Source: Azolla caroliniana (Eukaryota > Polypodiophyta). Taken from it: 64,000 nucleotides of DNA. The stretch covers positions 9,982,001-10,046,000 of the forward strand of contig JBHGNT010000006.1 in the NCBI GenBank assembly GCA_043228905.1. Direction: 5' to 3'. Every line of letters begins with the position of its first letter. Within the stretch, counting starts at the first letter, position 1. Both the position numbers and the translations under genes were made by a program. Shown here one piece after another: positions 55,318 through 64,000 of the stretch. The notes beneath the pieces are model-generated. The model was given only the letters and a program-made list of their open reading frames with translations. It was not told the DNA's origin and made no database searches.

Positions 55318-55957
55318 GGACAAGCAACTACTAAGCTTGCAATGGCCTATCCGGCCTGGTTACCAGAGGTTGGATACTAAGCACACGGGCTTAGAGAATT
55401 GTATTCGATCCAACAATCCTACCAGATTCTGGATGTCGGGCACACAGGCTCACATGATCGACCAAGAAAGTGTAGAACAGATAATGGAAGGATGATACCT
55501 TCCCGCACCGCAAACAAGTTAGGAATAAGGACATGACTTAGAGAAAGGGCACCTGAATATGACAGAGCCAAAGTTAATCGATTATAACAGAGAAGAATAC
55601 AAGAATGGCCTCGGGCCGAAAATAGAGGTTCGGGCTCGGTGTACACGCACACAACCCACAGACATGTGAGCCTCTGATTGAGAGCACAAGGGCTTCCTAC
55701 GAGAGCAAAGGCCTCACACCACTGATCCAAAAGAGAAGAACAGAAACTCTATGTGCTCAAGATCACAATCCGGTAGCATCTACCCCCTCCCAAAGACTGG
55801 ATCCCTTTTACAGTTTCAATCATCTCCTTTTATAACACAAGGAGAGGTCGTTACATCCGTAGTAATGACAACCGCTTTTGTCAGAGATTCCCTCACGGTT
55901 TTCTGCCACTACAAATTTACAATCTTTACTTTGAGTCCTTTTAAGCTCTTTAGTGTC
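55318..55957. other. Anonymous DNA left of copia D
   Basis: No gene seen. The stretch 55540-55950 has LTR-like features in the minus sense (GTGTTATAAAAGGAG at about 55828-55842), but no partner or ends were found. Confidence 0.4.
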
Positions 55958-56424
55958 TGTAAAGAATTGATGGTGATTCTTGTGTAGTGGAATAGATATG
56001 TGTGTTATGTGTGTGTGAGAGAGAAACATAGAGGAGAGAAGAGAACACAAGATAGATAAGCAAGAGAAATAAAAAATACTCAAGAAGAAGGTGTATATTT
56101 CACAAGTAGAATTGAGATACAAAACTGTAGCATTACAAGGAGTCACAACCGACTTAGTATGAAGTAGGAGGAGGGTGCTTTATATAAGGTCACCCTCTCT
56201 CTTCATTAACTCATTACAACTTCCACTCTCTCCCCAGAACCTTGAGGAATGTGAAGACTCATAGTCATGGGGAATATGGAACTCATTAGTTATGTGTCAT
56301 AGAATATGATTCTATGATGCATAGTTTAATGTGTAGAGAGTGGTATGACTCTTGACCTTTGAGTGCACAATGATTCTCAAAGGTGTGTTCACACGTTGCA
56401 CTATGTTGAGCTTGATTCTCAACA
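55958..56424 (-). repeat. 3' LTR of copia D
   Basis: TGTAAAGAATTG to GATTCTCAACA in the plus sense, 467 bases. In the minus sense a TATATAAAG promoter motif lies near 56184. Confidence 0.92.
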
Positions 56425-56437
56425 CGCCCCCTCAAGC

Positions 56438-58873
56438 TCAACTCAGATCGGTTCCTTTCAGTTGATGTCCGCTTCGGCTTGTATCCGGTTCGGACGGTAT
56501 CTGATTCTCGCTTGTACTCCCCCTCAAGCTTGGCAAGTCAGGGATCGTCATTCCAAGATTTGACATGAATTGCCGAAGCTTGTCGGCTCCTAGGGCTTTC
56601 GTGAAGATGTCGGTTGTTTGAAGATTCATGTTGATGTGTAGAAGGTCGACATCTCCGGCCTGAACACGCTCTCGAATGAAATGATAGTGCACTTCAATAT
56701 GCTTTCTGCAAGCGTGGAACACCGGGCTCCGAGCCAAATATAAACTGCTCATGTTGTCGCAGTAAATGGGAGTCGGATCCTTGATGGGAACGCCCAGATC
56801 CTTCAAAATCCTCTTGAGCCCTACGGCTTCACATGCAGCTACGGTTGCGCCCATGTATTCGGCCTCCATACTCAAAAGTGCGATAGTAGGCTGCTTCTTA
56901 TTACTCCAAGATATTGCTCCGCTACCGAGCGAGAAGAAAAATCCGGAGGTCGATCGTCGGTCAACTTTGTAGTCGGCCCAATCCGCGTATGTGTACCCTT
57001 CGAGTCATATTGGTGTGGCCGATGCATAGAGAATGCCATAATCCATTGTGTCGCTCACGTATCGTAATACTCGCTTAACACAATCGAAATGGATATCTCG
57101 TGGAGTTTCCATGAATTGACTAAGGAGTCCGACTGGATAGCTAAGGTCGGGTCGAGTGATCGTGAGATAGAGGAGGCTCCCGATCAGTTGACGATATTGG
57201 GTCGACTCGCACTCGTCTATGCCAGAGTCAGCATCTAGTTTGAGGTTTCGATCAAGAGGCGTAGCGACCGATTTGCACTCAGTCATCCTGAACTTGTATA
57301 ACAAGTTGAGCATGTAGTGTCATTGAAAGATCATAATGTCGGTCGGAATCCGAATTACTTCGATACCAAGGAAGTAATGGAGCTCCTTCATGTCCGTCAT
57401 CTCAAATTTTCCGGAGAGGAGGGACTTGACCTTGTTGATGTTGACTAGACTTTCACCTCCAATGACCTGATCATCGACGTACATGATGATGACAATTAAG
57501 CTTCTAGAGGCATGTTGTACATAGAGGAAGTTGTCGGATTTCGACACTCGAAAGAAGATTTGATGAAGATATTGCGTAATCTTCGAATGCCATGCACGTG
57601 GTGCTTGCTTGAGGCCGTAGAGTGGCTTCTTGAGTCGGCACACGACTTTCAGATGAGTACGCGATTTGAAGCCAGGTGGTTGTACCATGTACACCTCCTG
57701 TTCTAATTCGCCTTGAAGAAAGGTGTTCTTGACGTCCATTTGGTGGAGGTGCCACCCTTTTACCGCTACAAGTGCGATCACGGTCCGCACCGTCGTCATC
57801 TTTGCCACAGGGGCAAAGGTCTCTTCATAGTCTACTCCATGTGTTTGTGTGTATCCTTTCGCTACGAGTCGAGCTTTGTAGCGGTTGACGGAGCCATCGA
57901 CATTATACTTCACCTTGTAGATCCATCTGCAGCCAATTGCCTTCTTGTGCAGTGAGTGGGGAACGAGATCCCATGTCTCATTCTTGCATAGTGCACGCAT
58001 CTCCTCATTCATTGCTTCGATCCATTGCGGGTCCTTCGCGGCTTCGGAAAAGGTTTCTGGCTCCCGTACTATTGCCACTTTCATCATAAATGCGTAATGG
58101 TATGCCATGTACTCATCATAGCCGAATCGGCTTACGGGGTTCTTTTCACGAGTGGATCGATAGAGCTTCTCGTTTGCGGATTCTAAGGCTTTCTTCACTC
58201 CATTTTTCCATATGTCAAGGCCTTCGAACTCACTATCGAGGGAGTGAGTCGATTCGATGCCGTCGAAATGATTGTCTTCATACTCTGGCATTTTCGCCTT
58301 CCCTTTGTCCAGCTTCGAACTCGGCCGAGATGTGCTTTGATCGCTCGAGGGCTCTTGTGGCACACTAAGCCTTGTTGTAATTGAGCTTTCTTTGAACATG
58401 TGCGTGAGCTGATCTTCGGCTTCTAACTCTATTTCGGCGGAATCCGGGTCGAGCGGAATCAAAGTCGAAGTTGTCCAAGATGCGGACTTGTCGAAGATGA
58501 CATCTCTACTTACTCGAGATTTTTGAGTTGAGGGGTTATAGCACTTGTACCCCTTTTGCTCCAGTGAGTATCCTATGAGGATACATTTCTCCGACTTCGG
58601 ATCGAGCTTTTGTTGCTTCTTGTCGGGGATGTGCACGTACACAATGGAGCCGAATATCCAAACATGCGATAGGTTCGGCTTCTTTCCGAAAAACTTCTTG
58701 TACGGAGTAAGTTCGTGCACACCCGATGTCGTACACTGAGTCATGAGGTATACGGCCGTGTTAGCTGCTTCTGCCCAGTACAACTTCGGCACGTGCTTTT
58801 CATTCATCATGGCCTGTGCTACTTCGAGGATGTGCCGATTCTTTCGTTCGACCACTCCATTTTGTTGTGGCAT
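56438..58873 (-). pseudogene. Copia D integrase end, RT and RNase H
   Basis: Open from 58873 (PQQNGVVERKN, integrase Glu region) through HVWIFGSIVYVHIP, then the RT: GCRWIYKVKYNVDGS, RLVAKGYTQTHG, QMDVKNTFLQGELEQEVYM, YGLKQAPRAW and IMYVDDQVIGGE. TGA at 57317-57319 and TGA near 57004 interrupt it in the same frame. RNase H follows with RRSTSGFFF, LLSMEAEYMGA and NMSSLYLARSP. The last codons to 56438 run into the polypurine tract. Catalytic Asp of RT and RNase H are kept. Confidence 0.9.
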
Positions 58874-59684
58874 ATGTCGACACGAAAATTCTCGTCAAAT
58901 CCCTTCTTTTCGAAGATACATCGTAAACTCATCCGAGAAATATTCTTTGCCTCCATCCGATCGAAGGCACCGTACGTGTCGACTCGTAGCTTTTTCAATT
59001 CCACTCTTGAATATTTGAAAGTGTTTGAACATTTTGCTCTTTTGCCGCATCGAGTAGATCCAAGTGTGCCTAGAGAAGTCGTCAATAAAGGTCACGTAGT
59101 ATCGGCATCCGTTGAATGTCGCCGTTTGAGCCAGTCCCCATACATTGGAATGAATTATGTTGAGTACGCCTTTGCTCACATTCCTCTCCTTCAGAAATGG
59201 ATGCCGATGTTGCTTACCGAATTGGCAAGCCGCACATACGCCTTCAATCTCTCTCTTTGAAGGTCGGGAGTCCGATGACGACTCCTTTCAATTGCATCGC
59301 CTTTAGCTTTTGGAGGTTGATATGGTCAATCCACTTGTGCCATAACTCTATGTCGGACTCGACTTTCGTGCATTTTGCGAACATGGCCGATTTCATCTCC
59401 TGCGAGTTGAGAATGAACATTCGGCCCTCTCTTCGTCCGCGTGTGATGAGTCAACCCTCTTTTTCGATGAAGCAACAGCCTTGATTAAATCGAACTTGCA
59501 TTCCTTGCTCTACAATTTGGCCAACGGAGACCAAATTCTTCGTGATAGTTGGTACATGCAAGTCATTTTTAATGTAAGTTTGTTTACCTTCTTGTCCGAA
59601 CGGAACATTGTCGATGTGCCAAATTGGATGCGTAATGTCGTCTCCGGTTTCGACATAGCCGAGTCGTTCTGGCTCTCAAAGTTC
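58874..59684 (-). pseudogene. Copia D pre-integrase and integrase core
   Basis: 59179-58895 shows HSNVWG, YYVTFIDDFSRHTWIY and CLRSDGGKEYFSDEF. A TGA at 58895-58897 follows RKEGI where Arg is expected. Upstream CAACQFGKQHRHPF (pre-integrase zinc motif) is readable, with a frame change near 59260. Confidence 0.8.
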
Positions 59685-60727
59685 TCAGAACCATTCTTGA
59701 TGAGACATCATATGGTTCGAGGCACCGGAGTTGACAAACCATACGTCTTCCGGACTCAAGGCACTAATTGAAGTAGAAGCAGACATAGAATTTGCTCTAT
59801 CTCTCATCACGAACATTCCGCCACAATTGTCATAGTTGGAGTTGGTGGCGTAGTTGGTGAGTTGTCGGCTAGTGGAAGCCGACTCGCGTATCTTCTTACG
59901 GAATTCTTCTTCGTGGCGACAAATTTTTCCGCAAGATCCGCATTCGACCGAGTTTTGTCGACTCGGACCAGAATGGAAGCTCCCCCTTCTTCCGAAGGTT
60001 CCTCGATGGCTTCCATCTTGATGCCGAAATTGCGAGTTGTTTTCGTAAGTTGGGCCTCGTCCTTGGCCGAATCGGCCTCTTCTTGCACGGCCGCATCCTC
60101 TTCCTCCGTTTGAATGCATGTAGAGCATGTGGCCTTCTGAGCCATTGCTCCTTGTTCGAACATGATTTTCTTCGACCAACAACATGGATTGAAGATCGAA
60201 GAAGGAGGGCGGATTCTCTCGTGCTAGTACGGCGGTCCACATCGCACCAAACCGTGGTGCAAGGCCACCGAGGCATATTTGCACCATTTCGTCATCCTCC
60301 ACATTGATGTTTATCGAGTTGAGTGCATCACAAAGCTCCTTGATCTTCAAGGTGTAGCTTGTGATGGACATATCCCGTTGTTGGATGTTGTTCAACTCTT
60401 GGTGGAGTTGAAGCTTTCTACGGTTGTGTTAGTGGCGAAAATCTTTCGTAGATTCTCCCACGCTTCCTTTGGCGTTTCGGCTTCTCGAATGTAGCTGAGC
60501 ATGTGGTCGTGAACACAAGTCGCCAAGCAATACATCACTCGGCTTGCCGCTTGCTCGCAAGTTGCATAGTCGGCGTCTTTCGGGTCGAGTTGGTTTTCTT
60601 GTGCTCCCTTGATGTAACCCCAATAGCCTTGGCCGACAAGATATTGGTGCATCTTGTACTCCCAAGATGCGAAGTTGTTTCGATCCAACTTCTCGCTAGG
60701 GAGAGCGCTCCCCATTTGAGTATTCAT
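59685..60727 (-). pseudogene. Copia D gag and protease start
   Basis: ATG 60727 (MNTQMGSALPSEKLDRNNF) leads to GYWGYIKGA and EAWENLRKIFATN. A frameshift near 60415 moves to the frame 60395-59685 with NNIQQRDMSITSYTLKIKEL. The zinc knuckle reads CGSCGKICRHEEEF: expected ligands His and the last Cys are Arg (followed by His) and Phe. The protease motif is VNSGASNHM, with Asn replacing the catalytic Asp. Both changes would disable particle maturation. Confidence 0.88.
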
Positions 60728-60870
60728 TGTCGATTAAGCTTCCTTTCTTCTTTTCCTTCTCTCTCGAACATGAGCTATGTAATGGTACTACAATAGCGAT
60801 GAGCCGGTTCTTCTCGAACGTCGACGTAGAACACAACACACACGGATGGGCTAGATCGAGCTACCAAACC

Positions 60871-60882
60871 GCTCTGATACCA
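60871..60882 (-). promoter_or_regulatory. Primer-binding site of copia D
   Basis: TGGTATCAGAGC in the minus sense, touching the LTR end. Confidence 0.92.
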
Positions 60883-61349
60883 TGTAAAGAATCGATGGTG
60901 ATTCTTGTGCAACGGAATAGATATGTGTGTTATGTGTGTGTGAGAGAGAAAAATAGAGGAGAGAAGAGAACACAAGATAGATAAGCAAGAGAAATAAAAA
61001 ATACTCAAGAAGAAGGTGTATATTTCACAAGTAGAATTGAGATACAAAACTGTAGCATTACAAGGAGTCACAACCGACTTAGTATGAAGTAGGAGGAGGG
61101 TGCTTTATATAAGGTCACCCTCTCTCTTCATTAACTCATTACAACTTCCACTCTCTCCCCAGAACCTTGAGGAATGTGAAGACTCATAGTCATGGGGAAT
61201 ATGGAACTCATTAGTTATGTGTCATAGAATATGATTCTATGATGCATAGTTTAATGTGTAGAGAGTGGTATGACTCTTGACCTTTGAGTGCACAATGATT
61301 CTCAAAGGTGTGTTCTCACGTTGCACTATGTTGAGCTTGATTCTTAACA
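60883..61349 (-). repeat. 5' LTR of copia D
   Basis: 467 bases, TGTAAAGAATCG to GATTCTTAACA; nearly identical to 55958-56424. Confidence 0.92.
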
Positions 61350-63706
61350 ATGTCTAATCGTTTTTGGGAAAAAGAAAACAATGTCTAATCGACACTTGTA
61401 TATATTTTTTTATTCTTTGTGGGTTTTCGCCTCACTTTGAGGTATGAATCGTGTTGACCCTTTCTATAAAACATGATACAGTCATATTTAAATCAATTGG
61501 TACCAAGAGTTGATAGACCAAAATGAGGCATACCAGTTCCTAGCCCTCTCGTGGAAAATGACTACAAGTAGTAGGAACTTTTCTATTTTGGTAATGTTCC
61601 CAATTGAGACCACGTGGTGTTCAACATGGTTTCAAGAATGCCTCTCTATCATGAGCTCCATCCCTTGGAAATACAAATTGAACAATCATTGTCAATACAT
61701 ATCTTCCCACTACTTGTGTTAGGATGGATGAACTCTCCCTAGAGAACCAAAAATGTGAGGATGCAAATTGTCCTTGCATTGATTTGATAACTAGATAGTT
61801 CAGAATCAAATATTTAGAATTTCAAATAGTTTTTACTAGCAATATTGATTGCAAATTATATGACTTAGAACCTTGAGGTAAGAGGTTTCAAGTTGAAGTT
61901 TTCTATGTTCACTACACCTTCAAGAAAATCAAACAAATAAGATGGGTTAAATGAAATCTAATTTGGATTCTCATTGCTCGAGATATGAAGGAAACTACTT
62001 TAGTTTGTCAAAATGAAGATGTGTGTTGATAAATGTGCTTCTATCTTTCTCCACATCTCCCTCCAGGGACTAGTAAATGCCTCATGATTCACCTTCTCAA
62101 GATTAGCTGGATGTGGATAAGACTCTCGATGCTTGTATGCCTCCCATCAACCACTACTTAAAGATTGATGTTGATGTCAACTGATTCCGACGTCATTGGG
62201 TCACCGACTTCGTTGTACCTCCACAAAGCTTAAAATTTCATGCGCAAATACTCTTTTGAATAACGCATTGTTTCTCAAACAATCATCTTTGAGGTTGTCA
62301 ATGTTTTTGTCAACTGAGGTGGGTAATGCACCAAGGCTAAACTGGTGGCTAACTCTTCCCCAGGAATCGATGGGGAGTCGTATGAAAATCAAATTCGTGT
62401 ACGGTTCTACTTCAACGTGCCACTACATGATACAGAGATCTTAAATGGCACTTCAACTTCATTGTCACATTGCAACCTTGTCAAACCTCCAAAATGAATG
62501 CATGATGGGTCTTTTTCTTCCTCCCATTTGTAGAATGCAACCCCATTCTTTTTTAGTCCATGTCAATATCCAAAAATATTGCAACAAGACATAAGAAAAA
62601 TGGTCTTCTTCATTCTTTCCTCCAAATTACATATATGGGCTTCATCGGATATAATTGTAGCATAACCCTTAATCCCAAGCATAATCTTTCCTCAAAATCT
62701 CTCATTAAATTGCTTTATACTACATGCTCCAATTTCTATCTAATCAGTAAAATTCACTACTTCAAATCCACAACATCTTATATGTCGCTTCAATATGAGA
62801 AGGTAGATTTGTTCGTCCATACATCAAACACATCAATTGGAAAAGAGATCTAGTAATCCTTCTGGATAATTGAACAAGCCAAATTAGACTTGTGTCCAAT
62901 TGGGTTGAGGTCCCAGAGGTTTATTGTATACTCTGAAGGAGGGCATTGTGAATGGAGGACGATCCGGAAACCTCAAAGAAGATTATTGCGAGAGATAATC
63001 GAACACAAAAATCAACTACTGTAGTGAGATTAGAAAAATGGAAAAGAATTAGAATCACCACTTGACAAACAAATCAAAGGTATCAAGGATCTACAATTGA
63101 GTTCGTCAAGCTGGAGAAAATTGGAAGCTTGAATCAACAAAACCTGAAGGAAGCCTGCAAAGTCTCTTGTGTGTGCGTGCGCGTGTTTCTCAACTTGGTT
63201 GCTTTTTTATTATTACAAAAAGCAGTCAAAGGGATGAAACACCCTAAAGTTATCTCCCGCCGCACCGTAGGGTTGAGTAGAACTCAACCCTCACCCTTCA
63301 TCCTTAACAAATTAGGCCACAACTACGCTTACGCGACGCGACCATTCCAAACTTATCTCTCAGAGTAGGATTATGCTCGTGACATGAAGCCGATCCTTCT
63401 CGAAGACCAGAATGCAAGAACGCAGGGAGCAGAAAAGAAAGAGAAGCAGAGAAAGCAAAACGCAAAAAGCAAAAATGAAAAAGCAAAAGAGTTTGAGAAG
63501 CTAGAATGATGAATCCTTAAGATATGTGTACTATGGAAGAAGCTTAGTCTCAAAGGAATTGGATCATTAAAAAATAAAAAGAGAGACCTCGTGTGTTTCC
63601 CTTCTCCCTTCTCTCTCACTCTCTGTTTTTGCTTTCAGTTATTTACACATATTCCTCTCCTCGCCTTCTCACAGAAAGACCAGTCTTTTTGCTCTTCTGG
63701 GTGGCT
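61350..63706. other. Anonymous DNA; no gene supported
   Basis: Mixed AT-rich sequence. ATGTCTAATCG occurs twice at the left (61350 and 61380). A 63-codon minus frame (62392-62201) and a 79-codon plus frame (63129-63368) have no recognisable domain. A CT-rich stretch (63595-63680) leads to the ORF at 63707. Confidence 0.45.
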
Positions 63707-64000
63707 ATGGCTATGGCGGCCTCCTCCAGCTTCTCTGACATGGAGCTACTCATGGATCACAACATGACATTCCCTTCTTCTTCTTCCTTCCCTTCTCCTC
63801 ACTCGCCCAAGCGTAATGTGCAGGGAAGCGCACCTTCTTTCCCTCCACAGCAGACTGAGGAGGAGTTAGCAGGAGGAGACCAGCATCTTGATCCTTCCAT
63901 CGCTAATCTCCACCTTTCTTCCTCGCTAGCCTCCCTTTCTCTTTCTTTCTCCCCTGTTCTGGCCTTCTCTTCCCCTTCTGCCTCAAAGCTTCAGAGGGGC
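63707..64000 (+). CDS. Start of an unidentified protein-coding gene (partial, runs off the window)
   Basis: From ATG 63707 the frame stays open for 98 codons to the edge. It begins MAMAASSSFSDMELLMDHN and is rich in Ser, Pro and Leu (LSSSLASLSLSFSP). An upstream CT-rich leader fits a plant 5' UTR, and Ser/Ala after the start codon is common in plants. GC content rises compared with the left flank, as in plant first exons. I do not recognise the protein. The Ser-rich composition could suggest a disordered N-terminus or a plastid transit region; neither is shown. Confidence 0.45.
   Translation, partial: MAMAASSSFSDMELLMDHNMTFPSSSSFPSPHSPKRNVQGSAPSFPPQQTEEELAGGDQHLDPSIANLHLSSSLASLSLSFSPVLAFSSPSASKLQRG

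Larger units (their letters stand above)
55958..61349 (-). mobile_element. Ty1-copia element D, minus strand, recent insertion
   Basis: Two 467-base LTRs (55958-56424 and 60883-61349) differ at about seven positions by eye. A Met-tRNA primer site and a polypurine tract are in place. Four of five flanking bases agree (GTGTC at 55953-55957, ATGTC at 61350-61354). The gag-pol ORF from 60727 has a gag frameshift, three TGA stops where CGA is expected, and mutated protease and zinc knuckle motifs. Confidence 0.92.

Noticed and set aside
55419-55730. 103-codon minus-strand ORF
   Set aside because: No motif; lies in a possible LTR-like remnant without a partner.
62201-62392. 63-codon minus-strand ORF
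   Set aside because: Composition looks protein-like, but no start context, domain or neighbouring exon supports it.

Overview
The window looks like plant nuclear DNA, most likely from an angiosperm with a repeat-rich genome. The evidence is Ty1-copia and chromodomain Ty3-gypsy retrotransposons with initiator-Met-tRNA primer sites, a plant-type GDSL esterase with four exons, TTTAGGG telobox motifs and long (CT)n and (ACAT)n microsatellites. I cannot name the species. No rRNA, tRNA, CRISPR or bacterial operon structure was seen. Everything here was read by eye; no alignment or database search was run.

Region by region. 1-2.4 kb: a coiled-coil ORF with three in-frame stops, then an LTR-like tail. 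2.7-6.75 kb: a frameshifted gypsy pol (protease, RT, RNase H, integrase). 6.75-9.9 kb: non-coding DNA with a roughly 150-bp tandem repeat, possibly one very long LTR. 9.9-14.8 kb: the only clear host gene, a GDSL esterase/lipase on the minus strand (10360-13177), with its flanks. 14.88-18.57 kb: a nearly complete LINE (minus strand). 18.7-30.7 kb: a three-element nest. An old LTR element carrying only a coiled-coil ORF was invaded by a chromovirus (20295-25412, target duplication AGCAA), and its 3' LTR by a copia element (25575-30408, duplication CAACC). 30.7-31.2 kb: a copia RT scrap. 31.4-37.2 kb: (ACAT)n satellite with a truncated sister copy of the chromovirus inside. 37.2-41.6 kb: anonymous DNA with teloboxes, short tandem repeats and microsatellites. 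41.8-53.2 kb: a second nest, with a young copia (46038-50880, duplication AAACA) inside an older copia, itself apparently inside a third LTR element, next to a fourth copia 3' end. 53.2-55.3 kb: a miniature deleted gypsy and a hAT transposase fragment. 55.96-61.35 kb: a recent copia with nearly identical 467-bp LTRs. 61.35-63.7 kb: anonymous. 63707 to the end: the start of a possible host gene running off the window.

None of the transposons looks able to make all its own proteins. Their premature stops are mostly TAG at positions consistent with CAG or TGG, or TGA where CGA is expected. That is the mark expected from deamination of cytosines methylated in CHG and CG contexts. The layers can be ordered by nesting and LTR divergence, with the 55.96-61.35 kb copia probably among the youngest. 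The most unusual item is the LTR family whose only ORF is a long coiled-coil protein. It is present in two diverged copies (1-2.4 kb and 18.7-30.7 kb) that share a conserved C-terminal block, and I cannot match it to a named retrotransposon protein family.
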